DNA of 64,000 nt from Paracoccaceae bacterium (lineage in GTDB: Bacteria > Pseudomonadota > Alphaproteobacteria > Rhodobacterales > Rhodobacteraceae), in contig QWDA01000001.1 in the NCBI GenBank assembly GCA_003605175.1, positions 1 to 64,000 on the forward strand, given 5' to 3'. The number at the start of each line of letters is the position of its first letter. Position 1 is the first letter of the stretch. Both the position numbers and the translations under genes were made by a program. Below are positions 18,723 to 26,304 of the stretch, in pieces. The notes beneath the pieces are model-generated. The model was not told the origin of the DNA. It ran no database searches and saw only the letters and a program-made list of their open reading frames with translations.

Positions 18723-19757
18723 TCAGGCGATGCGTTGGTCTGGGCGTTCGAGCGATTCTTTGCCGGTTCGCGCCCATTCCGGCAGGTCCGCGTCCGCCGC
18801 GATCATCACGGTCGCCGCAACGAACAACTTGTCCGCGACCTGGCTTCCCGATTCAACCGGGTCTCCGTCGAGCAAAAGCTCTCCTGCCCCCTTCACCTGC
18901 AATGTCCCGCGGCGGCCGTTCCGGCTGACGGTCCAACGAGGGCTGGCAGCCGCTTGGTTGTTGATGTCGACCTGCTGGCCTCCGACGGTCCAGTTGCCGG
19001 AAAGCCGGTCGATGAAGATGCCGATCGGATCGACAAGCGAGAACGAGTTGCCGGCCCGCACCTGTTGCTGGCAAGCGGTGCAAATCTGCGGGTCGGACTG
19101 ACGCCCGGGAACGCAGGCTCCGCCCACATTGGCGCAGACTTCCTCCGCCGGCAGCCCGGGCTTCTCGATCCCGCAGAACGACGCGAGACCGAAGAGGGCC
19201 GGTATCGAGTTGACGCCTGTCATGAGCGCCAGGATTCCTCGCTCGCCGTTGTTCCATGGGTTGTCCCGCAGATGCTGGAAGAACATGAACTCGCGCTGGC
19301 GCGCGGTCGTTCCCGCGATGCTGTTCACGCCATAGATCTCCCGGGCGGTCGGCTGCGCCCCGGGGTTCAACGTCGCGACCGCCGTCGCGATGCCGGTCGG
19401 CGAGACCCCTGCAAGTACCCCGAAATACTCGCGGAACTCCGTAGTAAAGGTGATCCGGTCGACGGCACCGTTTGCATCCCTGAACACCGCCCACTCGACA
19501 TATTCTTCCTGCAGGCTGCGGTTGGCGTCGATCTGTTCGGCCGTGGCGGCGATACGGATCGGGAACGCCTTCCACGGGATCGTCGCGAGTTGCCGCTTGT
19601 CCTCGGGGACGTCGAGTATCACATCGATCCAGGTGAAGGCGCTGTTGGCCTCCTTCGCCGCGTTTCTGTAGTTGCCTTCAACGAGGCTGCGCCAGTTGCT
19701 GATCGCGCGAAAACGGGAAAGCAGATCGCTTCCCGAAGGATCTGAATAATCAAACAT
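18723..19757 (-). CDS. uncharacterised protein with Cys-rich segment, partner of the CLACH protein
   Basis: A 344-residue protein starting MFDYSDPSGSDLLSRFRAIS, with no signal peptide. Visible: EYVEWAVFRDANGAVDRITF followed by TTEFREYFGVL, and a Cys cluster (SFCGIEKPG, VCANVGGACVPG, ICTACQQQ) with one CxxC pair, which could bind a metal or cofactor. The last about 100 residues look beta-rich (NWTVGGQQVDINNQAAASPR) and may form a separate domain. I do not recognise the family. It is the upstream gene of a two-gene unit with a heme-c protein, which hints at redox chemistry; this is inference. Confidence 0.6.
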   Translation of the reverse strand: MFDYSDPSGSDLLSRFRAISNWRSLVEGNYRNAAKEANSAFTWIDVILDVPEDKRQLATIPWKAFPIRIAATAEQIDANRSLQEEYVEWAVFRDANGAVDRITFTTEFREYFGVLAGVSPTGIATAVATLNPGAQPTAREIYGVNSIAGTTARQREFMFFQHLRDNPWNNGERGILALMTGVNSIPALFGLASFCGIEKPGLPAEEVCANVGGACVPGRQSDPQICTACQQQVRAGNSFSLVDPIGIFIDRLSGNWTVGGQQVDINNQAAASPRWTVSRNGRRGTLQVKGAGELLLDGDPVESGSQVADKLFVAATVMIAADADLPEWARTGKESLERPDQRIA

Positions 19758-20003
19758 ATGTCTTCCAAAATGCTTTGCGGGTGGATCATACACCAATGCC
19801 GCGCGAAAATCCACTTCACCACACCGGATGCGGGCACATGACACGACCCTGAAGCAAGCAAGCGGACTTGCGCGTTTCCAAATCGTCCATCCACTTCGTC
19901 GCGCACTGGGCGAGTTGACCGCCCTCTCGCTCAATCGCGCACGTCCAGCGAATGTCCGGATCGGCGGGCCGCTTCGCAGCAAAAGCCAATCGCGATGAAT
20001 GGC
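19758..20003. other. 246-bp region upstream of the cytochrome-like pair, left flank of the IS3 element
   Basis: Presumably carries the promoter of the minus-strand pair. No clear -35/-10, operator or gene was seen. The sequence ends at the IS3 terminal repeat at 20,004 and has no continuation on the other side of the IS. Confidence 0.4.
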
Positions 20004-20045
20004 TGAACCGCCCCGGTTTCGCCGGAGGCTCCGAAGTGAGTATGG

Positions 20046-20378
20046 ATGGAGCCTATGGGACGAGACAGCAGAGCGAACCGCTATACACCTGAGACGCGCG
20101 AGCGCGCCGTTCGGATGGTGCTGGAGAATGAGAGCAACTACAGGGACCGGTCGTCGGCGATCCGTGCGATTGCGCCAAAGATCGGGTGCAGCCGGGAGTC
20201 GTTGCGCCGATGGGTGGCGCAATCCGAGATCGACCGCGGCCGACGCGATGGCCAGAGCAGCGACGAACGCGCGCGCATTCGGGAGTTGGAGCGCGAGGTG
20301 CGCCAGGCCAACGAGATCCTGAAGAAGGCGAGTGCCTATTTTGCCCAGGCGGAGCTCGACCGCCCACTGAAGCGATGA
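20046..20378 (+). CDS. IS3-family transposase OrfA (helix-turn-helix, leucine zipper)
   Basis: 110 residues. It contains the HTH (ETRERAVRMVLENESNYRDR, IGCSRESLRRWV) that binds the IS ends and a C-terminal coiled coil (RIRELEREVRQANEILKKAS). In IS3 elements OrfA is also made as an OrfAB fusion by -1 frameshifting; the AAG-rich stretch at CTGAAGAAGGCG is a plausible slip site. Its stop overlaps the OrfB ATG (ATGA). Confidence 0.92.
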   Translation: MEPMGRDSRANRYTPETRERAVRMVLENESNYRDRSSAIRAIAPKIGCSRESLRRWVAQSEIDRGRRDGQSSDERARIRELEREVRQANEILKKASAYFAQAELDRPLKR

Positions 20379-21274
20379 TCACCTTCATCGAGGAGCACCG
20401 TATGGACTTCGGGGTCGAGCCGGTCTGCAAGGTGCTGCCGATCGCCCCGTCGACCTACTATGCCGCGCTTTCCGTCGCTCGCGATCCTTCGCAGGCGAGC
20501 ACTCGCGCCCGCCGTGACGCGGAGCTGATGCCGGAAGTCCAGCGGGTGTGGGCGGAGAACTTCCAAGTCTACGGCGTGCGCAAGGTCTGGCACCAGCTGC
20601 GCCGGGAAGGCTTCGACGTGGCGCGCTGCACGGTCGAGCGTCTGATGAGACGGCTCGGGATTCAGGGCGTTGTCCGGGGAAAGGCGCGGAAGACGACGAT
20701 CCCCGATCCGGCCATGCCCTGTCCGCTGGACAAGGTGAACCGGCAGTTCAGGGCGCCGGCGCCCAACTGCCTCTGGGTCAGTGATTTCACCTATGTCTCC
20801 ACCTGGCAGGGTTTCGTCTACGTCGCCTTCGTCATCGACACCTTCGCCAACAGAATCGTGGGCTGGCGGGCATCCCGGTCGCAGAAGACACAGTTCGTCC
20901 TTGACGCCCTCGAACAGGCCCTGTGCGAACGTCGACCCGGGAAGGGCCTGACCCATCATTCCGACCGCGGCGGGCAATACCTGTCCATTCGCTATACCGA
21001 GCGCCTGGGAGAGGCCGGGCTGGAACCATCGGTCGGCAGCGTCGGAGACTCGTATGACAACGCGCTGGCCGAAACGATCATCGGCCTCTTCAAGACCGAG
21101 GTGATCCACCGCCTGGGACCGTGGAAATCGGCCGATGCCGTGGAATGGGAGACGTTGAAATGGGTCGATTGGTTCAACAACCGCCGCCTTCTTGGCCCGG
21201 TCGGGAACATTCCGCCAGCCGAGGCCGAGCGCAACTTCTATGAAACAGATGAAGGAGTGAATATGGTCGCCTGA
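20375..21274 (+). CDS. IS3-family transposase OrfB (DDE integrase domain)
   Basis: 299 residues from ATG at 20,375. The N-terminal HTH_21 region (YGVRKVWHQLRREGFDVARC) precedes an RNase-H-fold catalytic domain with DDE residues in LWVSDFTYVS, THHSDRGGQYLS and NALAETIIGLFKTEV. All three acidic residues are present, so the element looks transposition-competent. The frame is open upstream into orfA, as expected for an OrfAB frameshift product. Confidence 0.93.
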   Translation: MITFIEEHRMDFGVEPVCKVLPIAPSTYYAALSVARDPSQASTRARRDAELMPEVQRVWAENFQVYGVRKVWHQLRREGFDVARCTVERLMRRLGIQGVVRGKARKTTIPDPAMPCPLDKVNRQFRAPAPNCLWVSDFTYVSTWQGFVYVAFVIDTFANRIVGWRASRSQKTQFVLDALEQALCERRPGKGLTHHSDRGGQYLSIRYTERLGEAGLEPSVGSVGDSYDNALAETIIGLFKTEVIHRLGPWKSADAVEWETLKWVDWFNNRRLLGPVGNIPPAEAERNFYETDEGVNMVA

Positions 21275-21313
21275 GACCAAGCAACCTGCCTCCGGTGAAA
21301 CCGGGACGGTTCA

Positions 21314-22179
21314 ACCGGCCGGTAGGCGCTGCGGTTGATCTGGAGCGAGCCGCTGGTGATGTTGTTGTTTTCCTGGCTCGCAGTCAGCCCCGACGGGTCG
21401 GTCCAGTTGGCCGGGTCGTTCCAGGTGTAGGCGTAGAGGTTCAGGTCGCCGGCGGCGAAGCCCAGAGGGTCAGACTGGAGGAACCGCCCCACGCCGGGGT
21501 CGTAATGGCGGGCGCGGTAGTGGTAGAGCCCCGATTCGGCGTCAAACTCGCGACCAGTGAAGCCGTAATCCTGCACGCCGTCCCCGGACAGAACCTCGCG
21601 CGCCCCGAAGGCGTCGTAGGCGTAGCGCGCCGCGACCGAGCCGGTGGCCTGGTCGGTGACCGCAATCACCGAGCCCTGCCGGTCGGCGTGGAGCGCATGC
21701 GCCGTGCCCGCGCCGGGGGCGGCGTCGGCGCCGTAGGCCTCGAAGCCCACCGGCTCGTCGATCTCCTGGCCGTGCAGCCAGCGCCTGGCCAGCGCCCCGT
21801 CCCGGTATTCGAGCAACGTGATGCCCTCGGCGATCAAGGTCTCGAGTTCGACCGATCGGACTTCGGATCCGTCCTGCTCACGTTGCGACCGCTTCTGTGC
21901 CTGTTCGTTGGTGTCGAGGTCGCGGCCCATGCGCTCGGCCATGCGGTGGAAGAGGTTTGTCGTGGACCAAAGCAGATCCTCGAGGTCGGGCTCCAGCCGG
22001 GTATCCGAGAGAGTGGAGACGAGCGCGTCGAAGATGTCGGCGACGGCGGTTCGAATGGCGTCGGGATCGGGCAGGGGGCGGGGATCGGGTTCGTCCGTGA
22101 AGGGGCGCCAGCCGTAGAGCTGCAGTTCCTCGAGCACGATGGCGGTAGAGGATCGGGTTTGAACATGGATCTCGGTCAT
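21314..22179 (-). pseudogene. in-frame chimera: DUF2493-protein head joined to an RHS-repeat core, cut by IS3
   Basis: The start MTEIHVQTRSSTAIVLEELQ through about residue 122 (ELETLIAEGI) is the N-terminal half of the DUF2493-type protein common in alphaproteobacterial ICEs and plasmids. From about residue 125 the sequence is an RHS core: HALHADRQGSVIAVTDQATG, ARYAYDAFGARE, YHYRARHYDPGVGRFLQSDP, LGFAAGDLNLYAYTWNDPAN. The DUF2493 domain itself is absent. After about 288 residues the frame enters the IS3 element, so any RHS toxin tip is lost. The frame is open across the junction near 21,810, meaning an in-frame fusion. Start and stem-loop leader are those of the island gene. Confidence 0.8.
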
Positions 22180-22241
22180 GATGTCGTCTCCGCTTTTCGA
22201 AGACCGCGCCTCTCGCGGCCTTCCCGGGAGACGGAAAAGCG
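22180..22241 (-). promoter_or_regulatory. stem-loop leader before the DUF2493/RHS start
   Basis: On the minus strand CGCTTTTC (22,241-22,234) pairs with GAAAAGCG (22,198-22,191), enclosing an inner CCGCG/CGCGG stem. The outer stem closes directly before the GCGGAG ribosome binding site. Layout parallels the leaders of the ParB and DUF932 genes, though the sequence differs. Confidence 0.5.
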
Positions 22242-22406
22242 GGGGCCGGGCGGGTCTGCACCGCCGCACCTGCGGCGGCCGAAGCGAAGCGGAGGACGGC
22301 TTGCCGTTGCGGTCCCGGCCGGGCTCTGCTCCATCTCGACCGCTCTCAGAAGGCCGGAAGGCGTGGCTATGATTGCGGAGGCACTGACCGGAGATGTCGT
22401 ACCCGA

Positions 22407-23450
22407 TCAGTCGAATGCCGCGTCGAGGAGCACGGCAGCGTCCTCAGGCGCCAGTTGCGGACGCAGTTGCGTGCGCAGTTCGTCAAGGCCAGTGGCGCGC
22501 AGGTCGTCGTTGAAGTCGCCGAGACGCGGAGAGAGGCGGATGGTGTCGATCTGGGATCCGCCGGCATGGCGTTCCATCTGGTCCGCAGCGGTCACGCCTG
22601 CGGGATCGGGATCGACGGCGATGTAGAGGCGATGCAGACCCTTGGGCAGCTTGAGCGCGGCGAGGTGGTTGGCGGACAGAGCCGCGACGCATGCCATCTT
22701 GGGTAGCGCTAGGTGCAGGGAGATCATCGTCTCCAGGCCCTCGCCGACGAGCAGGACGCCGTTCGGTTCACCCATGCGGACACCGTGGCCGAGGAGATTG
22801 CCCATGGCCTTGCGCGGTGGACTGACCGGGGCCTTCTCCGCTGTGGCGGGATCGAGCCAGGTGCGATGCAGGCCCGTGAGCCGTCCGTCGAGGTCAGTCA
22901 CCTTGGCGAGCAGGGCAGGCCAGGTGTCGGGTGGGTTCCCAGGCCGGTGTTCCTCGCGCCAGTAGTAGCATCTCGGGTGAAATCGGAGGGCGTCGAGATG
23001 TCCGAGCCCCGAGAGGCCGCGTTTCGCGAGATATCGTTCGGCCAGCGTGCCTGAAATCGGCTTGCCGATGGCCCAGAGCCGCCGCGCGGCCTCGGTGGAG
23101 CCGCGACTTGCTGGTCGATTGGGCAGGCGGTGCCTGTCCTTTTGCGGCAGGCCTAGAAATCTGCGGGCTTCGCCCAGCGTGTCCTTCAGCGTGGCTATCC
23201 CCAAGTTGAGGGCGATCAGATCCAGAAGGTCGCCATGCTGCCCGGTTGCGGAATCGGTCCACTTGCCAGCTGCGCCGGGCCCGGAGGTCGGACCCGATAG
23301 CCGAACATAGAGGCTGCGACCGGGCGTATTCTGCACGTTACCGGCGATCCAGTACCGGCCCTGTTTGCGGCCGTTCGAGAGGTAGTGGCGGCAAACGATC
23401 TCCGCCTCCTCGGCAAGGCGGCGCGCGATGTCTGCGGCGGGGCTGTGCAT
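22407..23450 (-). CDS. Toprim-domain protein (plasmid/ICE primase-like)
   Basis: 347 residues starting MHSPAADIARRLAEEAEIVC. The N-terminal part (GRYWIAGNVQNTPGRSLYVR, GDLLDLIALNLG) resembles primase-like DUF7146 proteins that precede a Toprim domain. The Toprim acidic motif is VLLVGEGLETMISLHLALP, with the D-x-D in LYIAVDPDPAGVTAADQM. Such proteins accompany ParB and DUF932 genes on alphaproteobacterial mobile elements and probably serve element replication; no helicase domain is fused. A terminator-like hairpin separates it from the ParB gene upstream. Confidence 0.85.
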   Translation of the reverse strand: MHSPAADIARRLAEEAEIVCRHYLSNGRKQGRYWIAGNVQNTPGRSLYVRLSGPTSGPGAAGKWTDSATGQHGDLLDLIALNLGIATLKDTLGEARRFLGLPQKDRHRLPNRPASRGSTEAARRLWAIGKPISGTLAERYLAKRGLSGLGHLDALRFHPRCYYWREEHRPGNPPDTWPALLAKVTDLDGRLTGLHRTWLDPATAEKAPVSPPRKAMGNLLGHGVRMGEPNGVLLVGEGLETMISLHLALPKMACVAALSANHLAALKLPKGLHRLYIAVDPDPAGVTAADQMERHAGGSQIDTIRLSPRLGDFNDDLRATGLDELRTQLRPQLAPEDAAVLLDAAFD

Positions 23451-23473
23451 GCTCTGTGCCTCCTGTCGTGGAT

Positions 23474-23508
23474 AGAAAAAGGGGGCCCGCCATTTCTGGC
23501 GGACCCCG
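23474..23508 (-). terminator. hairpin with T-tract between the ParB-like and Toprim genes
   Basis: On the minus strand GGGGTCCGCCA and TGGCGGGCCCC pair across a GAAA tetraloop (one mismatch), followed by CTTTTT. It lies between the ParB stop and the Toprim start, so it either ends ParB transcription or attenuates the downstream genes. Confidence 0.75.
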
Positions 23509-23549
23509 GCTGCCGGACCTCGGGGGGAAGGTCCCGTGCTGCTCGAAGG

Positions 23550-25679
23550 TCACTCGGCGGCTGTCTGGACGAAGGAGTCACCGGCGACGGGATCATCTTC
23601 TCCCGAGGGGTCGGAATCTTTGATAGCCGGTTCGCCGCCATTTTCCGCCGATTGCGCTTCGCCGGTGTCGGAGTCGTCGTCCGAAGACTCATCGCCGGTG
23701 CCGTCCCCGTCGTCGATCAACGCGATCTCCGGAGCGTCCTCTTCCGGCAGCGGCGGCGTGCGCAACGGGTCCGGCAGCCAGCCGGTGCCCACGAGCAGAT
23801 CCTCTGCTGCCGTCACCATCTCGGCCTTCTTCAGCCCGGCGATCCTGTCAGCGGCGTCCTCGCCCTTCGCCTCGCGCACGGCCTCGAGGATGCGGGCCTT
23901 GGTCACGCGGCCGAGGTAGCTGTCACCCGTCGCCGTCCAGCCCGCCTTTGCCATGTCGAGCCCGACCGTCCCGGCCAGCACATCCGCATGCGCGATGGCG
24001 CGCGGACGGCGCTGGTAGGGGTCGTGGACGGCATTCACGCTCATCGCCACGCAATGGGCGAAGAGCGCCTCGCGGCTGCAGCTGTCGAACTCGGTCAGCG
24101 CCTCCCAGAGGTCCTCGGATGCCTTCGGAAGGTTCCGCGCCCAGGTCTCGTGGCGCTGGTCGATGGCCTGCGCATAGGCCGTGTCGCCGAGGCCCGGCAC
24201 CTGCGATCCGAACCCCGCGTTGCGCGGTTCGATCTCGACACAGCTGTCGACGGCGTAGCGGTAGAAGAGCCGCAGGACCATCGCGTGCAGCGCCGCGAGG
24301 AAGGCGACCTGCGGATCCTGGGCCAGCGCATTGCGCAGCGCCAGGGTACGATGGGTCGTCAGGTCCATGACGAGGCGGTCGGAAAGCGGTTTCAGGCCGT
24401 CGTCCTCTTCCTCCTCGTCCGCGGTGGACAGGACGGTGTCATCGATGTTTTTGTCCGGCGCTGTTTCTGGTGGGGCTTCGCCGGTATCCTCCACCTCCTC
24501 GACCGGCTCATCCTCGGGCTGCACATAGCCACGCTCGACCCGCAACCGCCCGGAACTGTCGATGCTGACGAAGGCTCCTGCCAGCGCGAGGTCGTCGACC
24601 TCGAACCGGATCGGACGTGCCTCGAGGGCTTCCATCGCCTCCTCGAAATCGCCCAGCCGGGCATCGACATCGTCGGGCAACTCGTCGGCCTCCGCATGCT
24701 CGGCCTCGAGCGCGTCGTATTCGGCCTTCAGCGCCTGGTAACTGGCAGCCTCCTCCTCGGTCATCGGCACCGCTTCGCCATGGACCCGGCGCATACCGAA
24801 GGTGTGGCCGTAGGGAAACTCGGTGTCGACCTCGACCCATTTCCAGCCCTCGGCGCGCACCCCCTCGGCCTCCTCGGCGAGCTTCTCGCGCACCATGACG
24901 TCGAGAAGGGCAGCATCCTGTAGCCAGCCGCCGTCGTCCTGCTGGAACAGGTCGCGCAGGATCTCGCCTCCGGCCTCAACGTAGTCGTCGAGACCGACGA
25001 ATTGTGCCCGCTTGTCCGAGGCCCGCACCGCACCCTCGGTCAGCATGCGGCGTATCTCGTAGGGCTGGCGCGAATAGTGCCGCTGTAGCGCCTCCCAGAC
25101 CTGCTCCTGCCGCGCGTGATCGGGGTTGACCGTGAAGGCCATGAGCTGGTCGAGCGTCATCTCCTCCACGGCATAGGCGTCGAGCAGCGAGGGCGCGACG
25201 GCGGCGAGCTTCAGCCGCTGTTTGACCACGCTGGCCGAGACGAAGAAGGCCGCGGCGATTTCCTCCTCGGTGCGACCCTTCTCGCGCATCGCCCGGAAGG
25301 CGCGGAACTGGTCGAGCGGGTGCAGCGGCGCGCGCTGGACGTTCTCGGCCAGGCTGTCCTCTTCGGCGAGGCCGTCGGTGCGTACGATGCAGGGCACAAG
25401 TGCTGTCTTGTTCATGCGCTTCTGCTTGACGAGCAGTTCCAGCGCCCGAAACCGCCGCCCGCCGGCGGGGATCGTGTACATGCCGCTCTCGGCACCGTTT
25501 TCGTCCAGCACGGGCCGCACGGTGATGGAGCTCAAGAGCGTCCGCCGCGCGATGTCCTCGGCCAGTTCCTCGATCGACACACCCGCCTTGACGTGGCGCA
25601 CGTTCGACTGGCTGAGCATCAGCTTGTTGAAGGGAATGTCGCGGGAGGCACTGAGGGTGATTTTCTGTTGCTTGGTCAT
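23550..25679 (-). CDS. ParB/Spo0J-domain nuclease-like protein of mobile elements
   Basis: 709 residues from MTKQQKITLSASRDIPFNKL. The ParB N-terminal domain (residues 12-120) shows LMLSQSNVRHVKAGVSIEEL, the box GMYTIPAGGRRFRALELL and LAEENVQR-like DSLAENVQRAPLHPLDQ. A KorB-like HTH follows (GRTEEEIAAAFFVSASVVKQ). The long C-terminus has an acidic region around 390-430 (DEEEEDDG) and another acidic tail. It is about twice the size of chromosomal ParB, as is usual for ICE/plasmid versions that are not true partition proteins. No parA is next to it. Its leader is shared with the DUF932 gene. Confidence 0.88.
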   Translation of the reverse strand: MTKQQKITLSASRDIPFNKLMLSQSNVRHVKAGVSIEELAEDIARRTLLSSITVRPVLDENGAESGMYTIPAGGRRFRALELLVKQKRMNKTALVPCIVRTDGLAEEDSLAENVQRAPLHPLDQFRAFRAMREKGRTEEEIAAAFFVSASVVKQRLKLAAVAPSLLDAYAVEEMTLDQLMAFTVNPDHARQEQVWEALQRHYSRQPYEIRRMLTEGAVRASDKRAQFVGLDDYVEAGGEILRDLFQQDDGGWLQDAALLDVMVREKLAEEAEGVRAEGWKWVEVDTEFPYGHTFGMRRVHGEAVPMTEEEAASYQALKAEYDALEAEHAEADELPDDVDARLGDFEEAMEALEARPIRFEVDDLALAGAFVSIDSSGRLRVERGYVQPEDEPVEEVEDTGEAPPETAPDKNIDDTVLSTADEEEEDDGLKPLSDRLVMDLTTHRTLALRNALAQDPQVAFLAALHAMVLRLFYRYAVDSCVEIEPRNAGFGSQVPGLGDTAYAQAIDQRHETWARNLPKASEDLWEALTEFDSCSREALFAHCVAMSVNAVHDPYQRRPRAIAHADVLAGTVGLDMAKAGWTATGDSYLGRVTKARILEAVREAKGEDAADRIAGLKKAEMVTAAEDLLVGTGWLPDPLRTPPLPEEDAPEIALIDDGDGTGDESSDDDSDTGEAQSAENGGEPAIKDSDPSGEDDPVAGDSFVQTAAE

Positions 25680-25740
25680 CGGGATATCTCCGCGACGGGC
25701 CAGCCGGGAGCCTCTCTCCCGACCTCCAAACCCGTCACGG
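25680..25740 (-). promoter_or_regulatory. conserved structured leader of the ParB-like gene
   Basis: On the minus strand GACGGG near 25,737 can pair with CCCGTC near 25,696, enclosing an inner CGGGAG/CTCCCG stem with an AGAGG loop. The ribosome binding site GCGGAG follows at once. About 55 of 60 bases are shared with 28,656-28,715 in front of DUF932. Confidence 0.65.
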
Positions 25741-25798
25741 AAAACCCGGCCCACCTCTTACTCTGTGAGCGCAGAACGTTCCAAAACCACACAAGTGA

Positions 25799-26296
25799 TC
25801 AGCTTGCTGAACCGCCGCCCGCCGCGAGGATTGCACCAGCCAATGCGCCCAAGAAACCAAGCACGCCAGAAAGCACTGGTATCCACCATCTCGCCAATTC
25901 AGCCTTGGCAACCGCTCTAGAATGCAACTCGATGGCAGTGTTGACCAAGAGGCTCAGTTCATCGGAGTTTAATGGTGTTCTGGAAATTCTGTCTTGGTTC
26001 GCGGCTGCATAGAACTGCTCTGTCGTCAGAATCGCTTGGCTATCGACGTCAAAACGCTTTTGATGCTGCCGCCTTGCCACAAGAGAAGCCTTCTCTCGCT
26101 TTGAATCCAGTCTGAAGAACTCTGGATGCTCCAAAAAGACGGCTTTCCAATGATCACCTTGGCTCTCATCGCCAGTTATTCGGTCGGCCCACTTCGCAAA
26201 ATCCAACTTGTAAAATTTGTAGGTCGCCATCGCTTGTAGCGCCGCAATGACGTCAGCAAGTCGATTATCATCTTTTAGGTATGGTGACTTCGACAT
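25799..26296 (-). CDS. small protein with C-terminal membrane anchor, partner of the RelA/SpoT-domain gene
   Basis: 165 residues. The first about 100 are soluble and helical (LADVIAALQAMATYKFYKLD, HWKAVFLEHPEFFRLDSKRE, KASLVARRQ), possibly a winged-helix-like fold. Residues 135-160 (RWWIPVLSGVLGFLGALAGA) form one long hydrophobic helix or a hairpin, placing it in the inner membrane. It starts 8 bp after the RelA/SpoT-domain gene stop, so the two are co-translated. GC content is well below the flanking backbone. Function is unknown; a membrane effector or regulator for the nucleotide made by the partner is a reasonable guess. Confidence 0.7.
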   Translation of the reverse strand: MSKSPYLKDDNRLADVIAALQAMATYKFYKLDFAKWADRITGDESQGDHWKAVFLEHPEFFRLDSKREKASLVARRQHQKRFDVDSQAILTTEQFYAAANQDRISRTPLNSDELSLLVNTAIELHSRAVAKAELARWWIPVLSGVLGFLGALAGAILAAGGGSAS

Positions 26297-26304
26297 TGGC
26301 TATC

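Larger units (their letters stand above)
20004..21313 (+). mobile_element. complete IS3-family insertion sequence (1310 bp)
   Basis: Terminal inverted repeats run from TGAACCGCCCCGGTTTCGCC (20,004) and from the complement of 21,287-21,313; they match over about 27 bases with a few differences and end in TG...CA as IS3 elements do. Inside are orfA and orfB in the -1 relationship. The flanking bases (left GGC, right ACC) show no 3-4 bp target duplication, so the element probably took part in a deletion or rearrangement after insertion. Confidence 0.92.

Noticed and set aside
21238-21313. C-terminal extension of the RHS chimera
   Set aside because: These codons are antisense IS3 terminal sequence, not part of the original gene.
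24000-25600. Long plus-strand frames opposite the ParB-like and other high-GC genes
   Set aside because: They are rich in Arg, Gly, Pro and His, have no recognisable motif, and mirror well-supported genes on the other strand; typical antisense shadows of high-GC coding sequence.
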